A stretch of DNA of 64,000 nt from Leptospira kanakyensis (lineage in GTDB: Bacteria; Spirochaetota; Leptospiria; Leptospirales; Leptospiraceae). A program made the position numbers and the translations under genes. Below are positions 1 through 9,000 of the stretch, piece by piece; the stretch's first letter is position 1, and every line of letters starts with the position of its first letter. The notes beneath the pieces were generated by a model. The model searched no databases. It had not been told where the DNA came from and saw nothing but the letters and a program-made list of their open reading frames with translations. The stretch is taken from positions 682,001-746,000 of the forward strand of contig NZ_RQFG01000019.1 of NCBI RefSeq assembly GCF_004769235.1. Reading direction: 5' to 3'.

Positions 1-27
1 AACCCCGACTCCTGATGAATAGAATAT

Positions 28-264
28 TTAAAAATTTCTGTTTTCTTCTCGGTCTACAAAGGAAGCCAAACACAAAGTATAAGATCCCGTTTCCCTTAAT
101 CTGATTCCTTCATTCAACTCCTGCAAATCTTTTGCCAAATTTTGCTGAAGTTCGGCAAGTGTAATTACACAAAGTGCGGCTGAATTTCCATATTCCCTTT
201 TACAATGCCACTGGATCAATATGGAAAGTACAAAAACAACGATATAAAATCGACAGTTCGACAT
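28..264 (-). CDS. Small family lipoprotein (array member C2, internally shortened)
   Basis: A 78-residue protein with a signal peptide ending at a spirochaete-type lipobox (ILIQWHC, Cys21), so it is probably lipidated and exported. The mature part carries the family pattern shared across 28-2961: EYxNS/A, LC about 10 residues after the lipid Cys, a DLxxLNxG segment, a late Cys (TLCLAS) and a terminal NF. Compared with the broken copy at 2181-2434, it lacks about 10 residues (the KITQAEYNEG region) through an in-frame deletion between repeated NEG codons. It starts 12 nt after the stop of the 277-516 gene. No function is recognised; the family looks Leptospira-specific. Confidence 0.7.
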   Translation of the reverse strand: MSNCRFYIVVFVLSILIQWHCKREYGNSAALCVITLAELQQNLAKDLQELNEGIRLRETGSYTLCLASFVDREENRNF

Positions 265-276
265 TTCAAAAATTAT

Positions 277-516
277 CTAATTCTCCAAAAACATAAAAGA
301 ACACATAAGCGATGTCGTTGTATTCCGGTTCGCTATAAAACTTTGGTATTGGCTTTCCGTAATTCTCCCAGCATCTAAATCCCTTTTGTCTCTTTCATTT
401 AAGGAATTAATACTAACCACTGTGAGTAGACAAACTTCTTTTGAGTTTGGTTTGTCGCTAGTGCAATGGGAAAATAGAATCAGTAAAAGTGAATAAAGGA
501 TCGGTTTATATTTCAT
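277..516 (-). CDS. Small family lipoprotein (array member B2)
   Basis: A 79-residue predicted lipoprotein with lipobox LILFSHC (Cys18). The mature part contains SKEVC, a DLDAGRIT segment and a late Cys (MCSFMFLEN at the C-terminus). It is about 86% identical to the protein at 2447-2686, consistent with the segmental duplication. It lies 8 nt after the stop of the 525-800 gene and has no clear Shine-Dalgarno of its own, so translation may be coupled. Function is unknown. Confidence 0.75.
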   Translation of the reverse strand: MKYKPILYSLLLILFSHCTSDKPNSKEVCLLTVVSINSLNERDKRDLDAGRITESQYQSFIANRNTTTSLMCSFMFLEN

Positions 517-524
517 AATCTGAA

Positions 525-800
525 TTAGAAATTAGAATTTTCCTTGGTTTTGATTAAAGACATAAGGCAAAGACCTAGCGTACCATTTTCTCTAGTCCTT
601 TTTCTTTGTTCGAATTGATCTTGAGTGATACTTCCGTTCTCGAGCAAAATCAAATCATTTTGAAGTCGATTCTGATTATCCGCAAAGGCAACTGCACACA
701 ACTCTGGTGCATTTTTATATTCAGTATGACATTTAGACTGTATCATCAAAATACAAAGACAAATAGCCATTAAGAGAAATCGAGACCTATATTTCATCAT
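525..800 (-). CDS. Small family lipoprotein (array member D2)
   Basis: A 91-residue predicted lipoprotein (lipobox MIQSKC, Cys24). The mature part begins HTEYKNAPELC and ends GLCLMSLIKTKENSNF. Its closest relative in the window is the gene at 1867-2157, which shares HTEYKNAPE(L/V)C, GxITQ(D/E)(Q/E)FE and SLIKTKENSNF. It is the first gene after an RHS 3'-end remnant (857-949), at about the same spacing (~55 nt) that separates the full RHS gene from its first lipoprotein. Two adjacent ATG codons (798-800 and 795-797) could both start it. Confidence 0.75.
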   Translation of the reverse strand: MMKYRSRFLLMAICLCILMIQSKCHTEYKNAPELCAVAFADNQNRLQNDLILLENGSITQDQFEQRKRTRENGTLGLCLMSLIKTKENSNF

Positions 801-856
801 AGAATTTTATACCTTTTCATTCTAAATTTTCACTTCTCATTAGTATGCCTTACCTT

Positions 857-949
857 TCAAAAATAAGTATGTTTTATCTTGAACATGTTCATTTTATAAC
901 GACCACTTCTTACAAAGAATGCTGTTTTAAAATTTTTATCCGCTAAGGG
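857..949 (-). pseudogene. Remnant of the RHS gene 3' end (orphan tip, copy 2)
   Basis: Read on the minus strand, these 93 nt encode PLADKNFKTAFF, then VRSGRYKMNMFKIKHTYF and a TGA stop. That matches the last 30 residues of the 2429-residue RHS protein (3014-3106) with one residue change; DNA identity is roughly 80% by eye, and the reading frame and stop are kept. No upstream similarity to the RHS protein was found, and there is no start or core domain. It is best read as the residue of a duplicated or displaced RHS tip, followed downstream by lipoprotein genes 525-800, 277-516 and 28-264. Confidence 0.85.
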
Positions 950-1069
950 TATCCGTTCGCTTCCATTTGACCAAGCCCGACGTACCCCTTTTTGCTTACA
1001 TTTGTTTGGGGGACATTTTTTTTTGAAGAATATCAAATAGAACTTTTAGGAATCATTTATAGTTTCATT

Positions 1070-1327
1070 CTAAAAATTCTGATTTTTTTCTCGTTTAATT
1101 AATGAAAGAATACATATTCCAGTAGTCGACTCATTCCTTATACGGACAAGCCTTTCATATTCACTTCTTGAAATTTGACCTTCATTCAATTTCTTTAAAT
1201 CTTCGGCATTCAGACCCTCCCCTTCTAGGATTGCAAAAGCACATAAGTCCGAAGAATTCCCAAACTGCCTCTGACAGCTGCAAAGGAAAAGCGAAAACAC
1301 AAAAAAAACAATAATATTATACAACAT
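1070..1327 (-). CDS. Small family lipoprotein (array member E)
   Basis: An 85-residue predicted lipoprotein (lipobox LFLCSC, Cys18) with mature start QRQFGNSSDLC, a DLKKLNEGQIS segment and end GICILSLIKREKNQNF. A good Shine-Dalgarno (AAGGAG) lies just upstream of the ATG on the minus strand. The preceding 140 nt carry no gene, and upstream of that is a second RHS-tail remnant (1471-1515), so this gene appears to head its own small cassette. Function is unknown. Confidence 0.75.
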   Translation of the reverse strand: MLYNIIVFFVFSLFLCSCQRQFGNSSDLCAFAILEGEGLNAEDLKKLNEGQISRSEYERLVRIRNESTTGICILSLIKREKNQNF

Positions 1328-1470
1328 TTAATTATACTCCTTCCTATACTTACAAAATTGATTTCGATATAGGATATCATTAGGCTTTGCAACAAGGCAG
1401 CTAAATCGATACATTAGAATATTCATATTACACCAATAAAGACATCTGCAAATACAATACTTGAACACTT

Positions 1471-1515
1471 CTAAAAATAGGAATGTTTTATCTTAAACAT
1501 ATTCATTTTATAATG
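1471..1515 (-). pseudogene. Remnant of the RHS gene 3' end (orphan tip, copy 3)
   Basis: On the minus strand this encodes HYKMNMFKIKHSYF followed by TAG, matching the last 14 residues of the RHS protein (RYKMNMFKIKHTYF) with two changes. The match stops abruptly at its upstream end, where it joins a truncated lipoprotein start in another frame. It is the third copy of the RHS tail in the window. Confidence 0.75.
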
Positions 1516-1591
1516 GCGGTGTTAGTTCGTCTGCGGCACAGTGAGTGAGCAGGAATAAGATATTGATTGAATAGAAAAAATTTATCTTCAT
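1508..1591 (-). pseudogene. Truncated lipoprotein gene start, joined to an RHS tail remnant
   Basis: A 27-codon open frame beginning MKINFFYSINILFLLTHC, a convincing lipoprotein signal peptide with Cys18, then nine residues and a TAA stop. It resembles the B-type lipoproteins (ILFSHC followed by an A/S-D motif). The coding sequence ends where the RHS-tail remnant (1471-1515) begins, with a few bases of overlap in a different frame. The likely explanation is a recombination or deletion joint that removed the rest of a lipoprotein gene and the body of an RHS tip. Confidence 0.65.
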
Positions 1592-1600
1592 AAACTGAAC

Positions 1601-1858
1601 CTAGAAATTCCCGTTTTGCTCACGTTTGAGAAGAGAAACCATACACAATCCAAAGGCGCCAGACTCCCTCATATTTCGAAGTTCCATATAACGAGCTTCT
1701 GATATTTTCCCAGAATTTAAATCTTCTAAATCTTTTTCAAGTAATGAATTCGTACGAGCGAGTGCGATCAAACATAACTCCGGTGCATTTTTATATTCAG
1801 TTTTGCAGTTCCATTGCAAAAACATTATAAGTGACAAAATTATCAGTTTAGTTTTCAT
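1601..1858 (-). CDS. Small family lipoprotein (array member A2)
   Basis: An 85-residue predicted lipoprotein if begun at the ATG at 1858; a longer frame would use a TTG at 1864, which is less likely. Lipobox is MFLQWNC (Cys18). The mature part has TEYKNAPELC, DLEDLNSGKIS, and end GLCMVSLLKREQNGNF. It is closest to the gene at 2695-2961, sharing NSGKISE(A/S)RY(M/I)ELRN. It starts just after the stop of the 1867-2157 gene, so the two are probably co-transcribed. Function is unknown. Confidence 0.75.
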   Translation of the reverse strand: MKTKLIILSLIMFLQWNCKTEYKNAPELCLIALARTNSLLEKDLEDLNSGKISEARYMELRNMRESGAFGLCMVSLLKREQNGNF

Positions 1859-1866
1859 TTTCAAAA

Positions 1867-2157
1867 TTAGAAATTGGAATTTTCCTTAGTTTTAATTAAA
1901 GATATAAGGCAAAGGCCGAGTGATCCATTTTCCCGGCTTCTTTTCCTATGTTCAAATTCTTCTTGAGTAATTTCACCTTTATTTAATAAAACTTTATCAT
2001 TCTCTAATAAAGCTTGATCATCGACAATTAAAAATGCGCAAACCTCTGGCGCATTTTTATATTCCGTATGGCAGTTCACTTGTGTGAACAAAATTAAAAA
2101 CATAACAATAGTTAAAAATATATAACTTTTAGTTTTAATCATTTTAGCACTGAACAT
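1867..2157 (-). CDS. Small family lipoprotein (array member D)
   Basis: A predicted lipoprotein with lipobox FTQVNC and mature part HTEYKNAPEVC ... GLCLISLIKTKENSNF, close to the gene at 525-800. The start at 2157 is chosen because an AGGAG lies a few bases upstream. The open frame continues further up to 2226, but that part is antisense-frame sequence of the broken neighbour (2181-2434) and lacks a signal-peptide-like beginning. A third possible ATG is at 2142. The gene begins at the boundary of segmental duplication copy 2. Function is unknown. Confidence 0.7.
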   Translation of the reverse strand: MFSAKMIKTKSYIFLTIVMFLILFTQVNCHTEYKNAPEVCAFLIVDDQALLENDKVLLNKGEITQEEFEHRKRSRENGSLGLCLISLIKTKENSNF

Positions 2158-2180
2158 CGGACTCCTGATGAATAGAATAT

Positions 2181-2434
2181 TTAAAAATTTCTGTTTTCTT
2201 CTCGGTCTACAAGGGAGGCCAAACACAAAGTATAAGCTCCCGTTTCCCTTAACCTGATCCCTTCATTGTATTCGGCTTGGGTAATTTTTCCTTCATTTAA
2301 CTCCTGCAAATCTTTTGAAGTTCTGCAAGTGCAATTACGCAAAGTGGGGCTGAATTTCCAAATTCCTTTTTACAATGCCATTGGATCAATATGGAAAGTA
2401 CAAAAACAACGATATAAAACCGACAGTTCGACAT
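2181..2434 (-). pseudogene. Frameshifted small family lipoprotein (array member C)
   Basis: The start (ATG at 2434), signal peptide and lipobox (IQWHC) are intact and nearly identical to the gene at 28-264. A 13-nt deletion within the ELQQNLAKDLQ-equivalent region then shifts the frame and gives an early stop about 11 codons after the conserved LC. The downstream part, encoding NEGKITQAEYNEG and the family C-terminus, is still present in another frame and ends at a TAA at 2181. Compared with 28-264 it shows the ancestral length of that region. Confidence 0.8.
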
Positions 2435-2446
2435 TTCTAAAATTAA

Positions 2447-2686
2447 CTAATTCTCCAAAAACATAAAAGAACATATACCTGCCATCATCGTATTCCGATT
2501 TGTTACAAAAGTTTGGTATTGGCTTTCTGTAATCCTTCCAGCTTCTAAATCCCTTTTGTCTCTTTCATTTAAGGAATTAATACTAACCACTGTAAGCAGG
2601 CAAACTTCTTTAGAGTTTGGTTTGTCCGCTGTGCAGTGGGAAAATAGAATCAGTAAAAGTGAATAAAGAATCGATTTATATTTCAT
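2447..2686 (-). CDS. Small family lipoprotein (array member B)
   Basis: A 79-residue predicted lipoprotein (LILFSHC, Cys18), with SKEVC, RDLEAGRIT and terminal CSFMFLEN. It is the duplicate of 277-516; most differences cluster near the C-terminus (TTSLM versus MMAGI). It lies 8 nt downstream of the 2695-2961 stop. Function is unknown. Confidence 0.75.
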   Translation of the reverse strand: MKYKSILYSLLLILFSHCTADKPNSKEVCLLTVVSINSLNERDKRDLEAGRITESQYQTFVTNRNTMMAGICSFMFLEN

Positions 2687-2694
2687 ATTCTAAT

Positions 2695-2961
2695 CTAAAA
2701 ATTTGAATTTTGTTCCATTTTTATAAGAGAAATTAGACAAATTTGAAAAGCACTTTCATCTCGCTTATTTCTTAATTCGATATACCTTGATTCAGATATT
2801 TTTCCAGAATTAAAATCCTCCAAATCTTTCGCTTTGAGAGACTGCATTAAAGCTTGAGTAAAAATACATAAGTCAGGAGAATTTGAATATTCCTTTTTAC
2901 AGCCAGATACAAGACAAAAAATTATTAATAATATGTAAGTTTTACAATTATATAGAAACAT
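2695..2961 (-). CDS. Small family lipoprotein directly downstream of the RHS gene (array member A1)
   Basis: An 88-residue predicted lipoprotein (lipobox CLVSGC, Cys21) with mature start KKEYSNSPDLC, a DLEDFNSGKIS segment and end QICLISLIKMEQNSNF. It begins 52 nt after the RHS stop codon with a Shine-Dalgarno-like AAGGGG, so it may be read from the same transcript. By position it would be the first candidate for an immunity or accessory partner of the RHS tip. That is inference, because nothing in the sequence identifies an immunity fold. Confidence 0.75.
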   Translation of the reverse strand: MFLYNCKTYILLIIFCLVSGCKKEYSNSPDLCIFTQALMQSLKAKDLEDFNSGKISESRYIELRNKRDESAFQICLISLIKMEQNSNF

Positions 2962-3013
2962 GATAACTTTCCCCTTCGAAACATAGATTAGAAATAAATT
3001 AAGCCTTAAAGAT

Positions 3014-6000
3014 TCAAAAATAAGTATGCTTTATTTTAAACATGTTCATTTTATATCTTCCGCTTCTGACAAAAAATGCCGTTTTTAGATTCTTATCCGC
3101 CAGAGGTGCACAGACAGGTCCCATCATCAAACAACCTCCTCTTCCCATAAAAGCTGCAGCATCACCAATTTTCCATTTATTGGCTCGGCTTAAATCATAA
3201 CCCATTCCCCTAAAATTGCCATAGATAGAATATAACGGAACTCCTATGGCAAATGTCAATAGATCACCAGCGGTTAATTTACTTGGCCGACTAATCGCTT
3301 TAAAGCTATCTTTTACAAATTCATTCGCTCCGCGAGAATGTCGCCGATCGTCACCTGGGCCATCAAACACTAATAGGCTGGTCGATGCAGAATCATCATG
3401 TTTTTGAGACACTTTATCCATCGGGCTTTTCGGAATGGTCCTCAAGAGCGGAGCTAATACCAACGCAAAGAATATCGCATGTTTCCAACTTTCTTCCAAA
3501 CTGGCATCATCATCGAGACCTTTTGAAATTGCCTGAAAAATTAAAGTCGAGGCTACGAGAGCTGCAAATACCTTACTTTTGTCTTTATTAAAAAAGCCAT
3601 CTAGATAGTCATTATTTCCATCACCACTATAATTATGACCAGGCGTACTAAAATGTCCGATTTTGTTTTGTTTATTAGTTTTAAAAAATGCCCATATCAT
3701 CAGGTAACCTGTTTGCGCCGTTGACTCTTGCACCTCATTCCCCGTATAATCTGTCTTAGACAAAGGATTTCCGTCCACATACATTTGGCGGTTCATTCCA
3801 TTGGCTTTCTCCGGAAACGTCATTCCATCATTACTTAAAAACCTTCCCACCATCGGGTCATAGTATCTCGCTTTGTAATAAGAAAGTCCACTCTCTTTGT
3901 CTTCTTCCTGACCAGTGTATTTGAACTTCACGATATCAGGACCATACGAATCGGTTCGGAGTATTTCCCCATACGGTTTATAGCTTATATGAGACTTCCC
4001 GCCTCTTTCGCCTCCGGCTAGTGCATTCCCATGACCATCCGTTATCATCGTGATACTTCCTAAGTGGTCAGGATGGAAAAAGAACATCCCTGCAATTCGT
4101 GCCGATTCGGCAGTTCCACCACCGCCTTGATTGCCACCGAGATTGATAGGGCCTCCTCCTACAGAAGGAGTATCCACCGGCACAGACGTAGCTCCTAAAA
4201 GCCAAATGGGAACCCCTGATTCCGATTCGGTTCCACCCAAAGGAAAACATCCGACGGTAGTTGTGAATGAAAAAATAAACAAGATACTTCCACTAGTATA
4301 ACGGAGGAGTATTGAATGAGTATTCCCAACTATATTAACGTTGAATGGTGAAAATCCTGAACTAGGGACAGTCAGCGTTGGGTTTGTTTCACTTGTATTT
4401 TCTCTTCCTCTATGTATTAAATACAGAACGAGGAAAAATACAACCACCCAAGGAAGCATTTTGTGTCCAGCTAACAGATAACCTTCGGAATAAACATTAG
4501 TTTTTTCTCCTGCAACTTTAAGAAGATAGGTGACAAACGAGCCAAGACTTTGCCCACAACCCACCTCGGTCACAGCACAAATACTTTCTCTCCAAATTGA
4601 ATTAGTAGAAGCTACCGATTGGTTTAAAATAACATCCGTTCTTGTATATTGAGAAACTAGGTCATTGTCATGACCATAAATATAAAGTGTATGTTTGTCG
4701 CCTTGACCAGGAATACGGGCAATTTCATACAAGTTATTAAAATTATACGTAGTTGTTCCCGAATTTTTTAACGTTTTTCTGATTCGGTTTCCAGAATACT
4801 CATAGTCGTATTCAAATCGATCACCATTTTCCGTATCAATCGAAACAATTTTTCCGAGTGCATTATAAGTGATTTGATCTCCATTACGAGAAGTCATATT
4901 CCCGACAGAATCATAAACATAATTCATAGTTCCCGTATTTGGACTATTCACACTTGTTGTTGCATGGATATGATTCGGATTAGAATAACTATACTGGAAG
5001 GCACCTTTTTTTAAAAGGTTTCCATTTTTTGCATATATATAAACTTCATCACCATACTTTCCATTGGCTTTGGTGATTCGGCTTAAATGGTCATATTCGA
5101 AAACCTGGTTACGAGATTCATTTAAGAGGTCAGTAATTGATTGGATATTCCCACGTAGATCATAAGCCAATTTGACAGACTGCTCCACTGTTTGATCCTT
5201 CAAACGAGTGACATAGGATTGAATTCTATTTCGATTTTGGTCGTAATTGATTTGTGTGACCACCCCATTTCCAGTTTTTCTATCAACCTGAATGAGATTG
5301 TCCAGAAGTTTAGGACTTTCGTAATTAACCACTGTATGATTCAAACTAGTTCCATCATGAGAATCCATTGTAACCAAAGACTTTTGACCAATCAAATTGT
5401 AATAGTTTTTGATGACAGTGCCATCGGGATATTTTACTGATTTGATTCGATCAAAATCATCATAGGTTCTTTCGAAAAGCACGGAAATATCATCGATACT
5501 TCTCCTTTCTGCAATGACATTTCCCTTATGGTCATATTTATATTCAGTAATTCCCGACTGGTCAGTAACTTTGGATAAATTTCCGATTAAATTAGAACTA
5601 GAAATCGACGTCGCCGTATCAAATTCAAAGACAATGTTTTTTTCATTTGCAGGCAATTGTTTTGTCATACGACCAAGGCCATCGTATTCATATTTGATAG
5701 AAATTCCTCTTTGGTCAATTTGTTCGGTGAGCTCACCTGCGATATTATAGAGATACTTCGTTTCCCCTGAATTGGAATCAGAGTAACTCGTTTTTTTTCC
5801 AGCGATATTATAAGTTATATTAGTAATTCCATTTCCAGGATCGGTAATTTTAGTCAGCCTGTCCGCATAATCAAATTCATATTTTAAGGTTTCCCCTTGC
5901 GTCACTCGACGAATTACCCTATCCCATGCATCGTTTACAATTTCCTCTGTTTTGATGACCTCTGAGCCATTTTTAGTCACCATACTAGTGGAATAAAGTT

Positions 6001-9000
6001 CGTAGGTAATTTCTGTTACTTCTCCCGTTGCAGAGATAACTTTTTTTGGTCTCTCTTCGGAATCCTCCGTAGTATCGTAATAAAAAATATAACTTTTACC
6101 TGAATCAAATCCCTGAAAATGAGGTTTAGATCTTTCAATCTCTCTACCCTTTTCATCAAAAACCAATTCTTCAACTAACAATTGATTGTTATCTGCGGAT
6201 GATTCCTTTTTGATCTGTTTCCCTTTTAGATTGCTCGTGGTTTTTACCCATATATCCCCTTCCGGAGTATGGGATATATTTTTGACAATAGCATTGGAAC
6301 CTTCCATGGAATACTCAATGGACTCTAAATGATCTCCATTAACCACGGATTTTTTCTTTCTTCCATATTCATCATAAGAATATTCAACTAGATTTCCATT
6401 ATGATCTTTTTTTGACAAAACCTGATCGGTTCTCGGGTCATATTCCATTTCCGACTTCTGACCAAGTGCATTGGTTGTTGAGGTTATTTTCGAACGAGTG
6501 ATGTCATTATAAGTATAGTGAATGGTGCGACCAATAGAGTCGGTCGCCGACAATACATTTCCTAATGAATCATAAGTGTAATATTTGCTGTACCACTGCG
6601 AATTTCCAGTAAGTTTACTTTCACTAATGACATCCTTCCCACTATAAGTCCATTTTGAATGCTCTGCTAGCTGGCCTGAAATGGTAATTACTTTTTCTAC
6701 CATTTGAGCTTTGATATTCAGGGAGGCATTGGACTGATAAGTAATGTTGGTTTGTTTTGTCCTTCCGTTCCAATTTTCTGTGATGGAAATTGGTTCATAA
6801 CTATATTCACTAGAATATCCATAACTAGAGTTCACTTCATCCTTAAGCATAGAATTCCAATAAGTTTTATTAATCTTGGAATTTAATAAAACCAAACGTG
6901 TTTTTGAATGAGGTTGAACCGTTGAATAAAAATTTTCTTCTTCAGAAAGTAAATTCCCATTTCTGTCAGCTGTTGCTTGGTATACAACCATTCCTGTTAA
7001 ATTAGGATTATGAGAATACTTAGTTGTTTCCACAGTATCCAAAACACCATTAATGTAACTCGATTCGTAAATCATTTCAAAAGATAAGTCTGAATTTGTT
7101 TCTAAATCTCCAGGTTTGAATCGAGTATTAAAATAGGAATATTCTTGTTTTTCTATTGGATAACCGAACGCCAGTTGGCTGGAAACAGAACGAACGAGTA
7201 AATCTGGTGCAAAATTAGGTAAGGATGTGGAATAATTTGCTCCAGTTTTCACCACTGCCCCAGAAAAATTTTTCTTCCAGTCGTATTGAATTTTTGATTC
7301 AGCTCCATCAATATTGTTAGTCAGTCTGACTAGAATGCCTCCAGTAGCTGCCGGAGAATTAGAGACAATTTGTTGCGTAATTAACTCTGGCCCGTATTGG
7401 AAATACATATCAGCAATCCCGTCGTAGTTCCTATCCTCAAAGGAAGATTTGTGGATTTGACTGGAAGGCAAAGAAAAAGCAGATTGGTAAGAAAAATTAC
7501 CGTTTCCATTTCCTTGATAAATATGAAAATTTTGAGTATCAAATTCTTTAATTACAATATCTAAATTTGAATCTTCATTTACGTCAGCTACATCAAAACT
7601 GAAATATTTGGAACTATTCGGATCCTGGTGTTCTAAAAATTTGTCTGGTTTAATGACCGTATTGATATAAGTTGATTTAGGGTCGGAAACATCAAATCCA
7701 TCACCGTGATTAAATAAAACATTCACATAGGAGCTTAATTCATATGCATTTTGAGTTCCATAATCGAATGGGTTTGTATGACTATTTTGATTTGTTAACG
7801 TAAGCAAATCTGGAAGTCCATCCCGATTTACATCAACAACCCAGTTTTTTCCAATGGCACCAATGATATGTTTAGGTAGAGGATAAGATTTTTGACTTAA
7901 CGTGTTAGTTTTTAAATCAAATTTGGTAACAAAAAAAGAATAAGATGCACCGCTTAAATCAACATTCCTTAGATAGGAAATTAAATGGTCAACCTCATTG
8001 TTTTGCCGACCCATTAAATCGCTAAGAACAACTTCAAAATATTGTTGGTCTATAAATTCTTTCAATGTTTTGAGTTCGGCTGTGGTAGCAGTGCCTGGTC
8101 TGGTCAACAAATCATAATACAATGCACGTCCGTTTGGATGGATTACACTAGCAAATACTCCTTCAATATCATAAATGATACCGATATGGATAACAATTAT
8201 ACTTCCCGCTGCTGCCTGATACTCAGGATAAAAACGTACCACGTCGGCACCTTGATTCACCATATTCACGATCAAATCTTTAAGGAGATTGTTTCTGGCT
8301 TCTGCTTGATTCACTTCATCTTTATGACGCATCCTCATTGCAATCAAACTTCCTTGCTCAGGAGGAGGATTTATATTTACTATCTGAACGTGTTCCGGCA
8401 ACCCATCCCCATCAATATCAGAAAACTGATTCAAACGATGAGCAATGAACGGATTTGTTTCCGTTGTTTCGTGGAGAATACTCATAACCCCACCAAGTGA
8501 GAACTGTTTTACTGGCGCAAAACTTCTACCTTGAGAAAGATATACATAAGCCGTATTTGTATCTAAATGAATGAAATCAGCCCTTCCATCACGATTGATA
8601 TCTACTGCATAATCTCGAGGTTTTAGGTTATTAGTTTGTGTCATATTCTGTGAATATGGCTCAAGATACACATTCGAATACCGGGTTGGGTTTCCTAGAC
8701 TTACCCCATCAGAATAAGAGACATACAAGACCCCGTCTTCTTCGAAAAGGAAATCGGTTCTGCCATCTCCATCGATATCAGCCAAGTCAAAATATGTATT
8801 ATATTTCATAGGAAATGTTGGCGAAGCAGAGGTAGAATTATTTTTAAAATCATTTGTTTTTAAGTAAGCCTGATTTAAGTCAGCTCTTCCCAAAATTCTA
8901 GTGTATTCTGAAATTCCATCTCCATCAAGGTCGGTTGGCAAGGTGACTTTATTTGGCATTGGCGATCCATGCAAACAATACTCATGAGAGAAGAATGCAT

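Larger units (their letters stand above)
7..518. repeat. Copy 1 of a ~500-bp segmental duplication
   Basis: This segment holds the two lipoprotein genes at 277-516 and 28-264 and is repeated at 2160-2688 with high identity by eye. The flanks differ beyond both ends. Copy 1 lacks about 30 nt present in copy 2, removed between two short direct repeats (cttcatt), which shortens its second gene in frame. Copy 2 has a different 13-nt deletion. Confidence 0.85.
2160..2688. repeat. Copy 2 of the ~500-bp segmental duplication
   Basis: This segment matches 7-518 and contains the intact lipoprotein 2447-2686 and the frameshifted one 2181-2434. It keeps the ~30 nt that copy 1 lost and has its own 13-nt deletion, so each copy has decayed independently since duplication. 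Confidence 0.85.

Noticed and set aside
984..1030. CCCC/GGGG pair followed by a T-run
   Set aside because: Only 4 bp of stem with a 19-nt loop on the plus strand, where no gene precedes it, so a terminator is not supported.
8042..8500. A 152-codon open frame on the plus strand
   Set aside because: It lies entirely inside the RHS gene on the opposite strand, with no signal or family pattern, so it is an antisense shadow.
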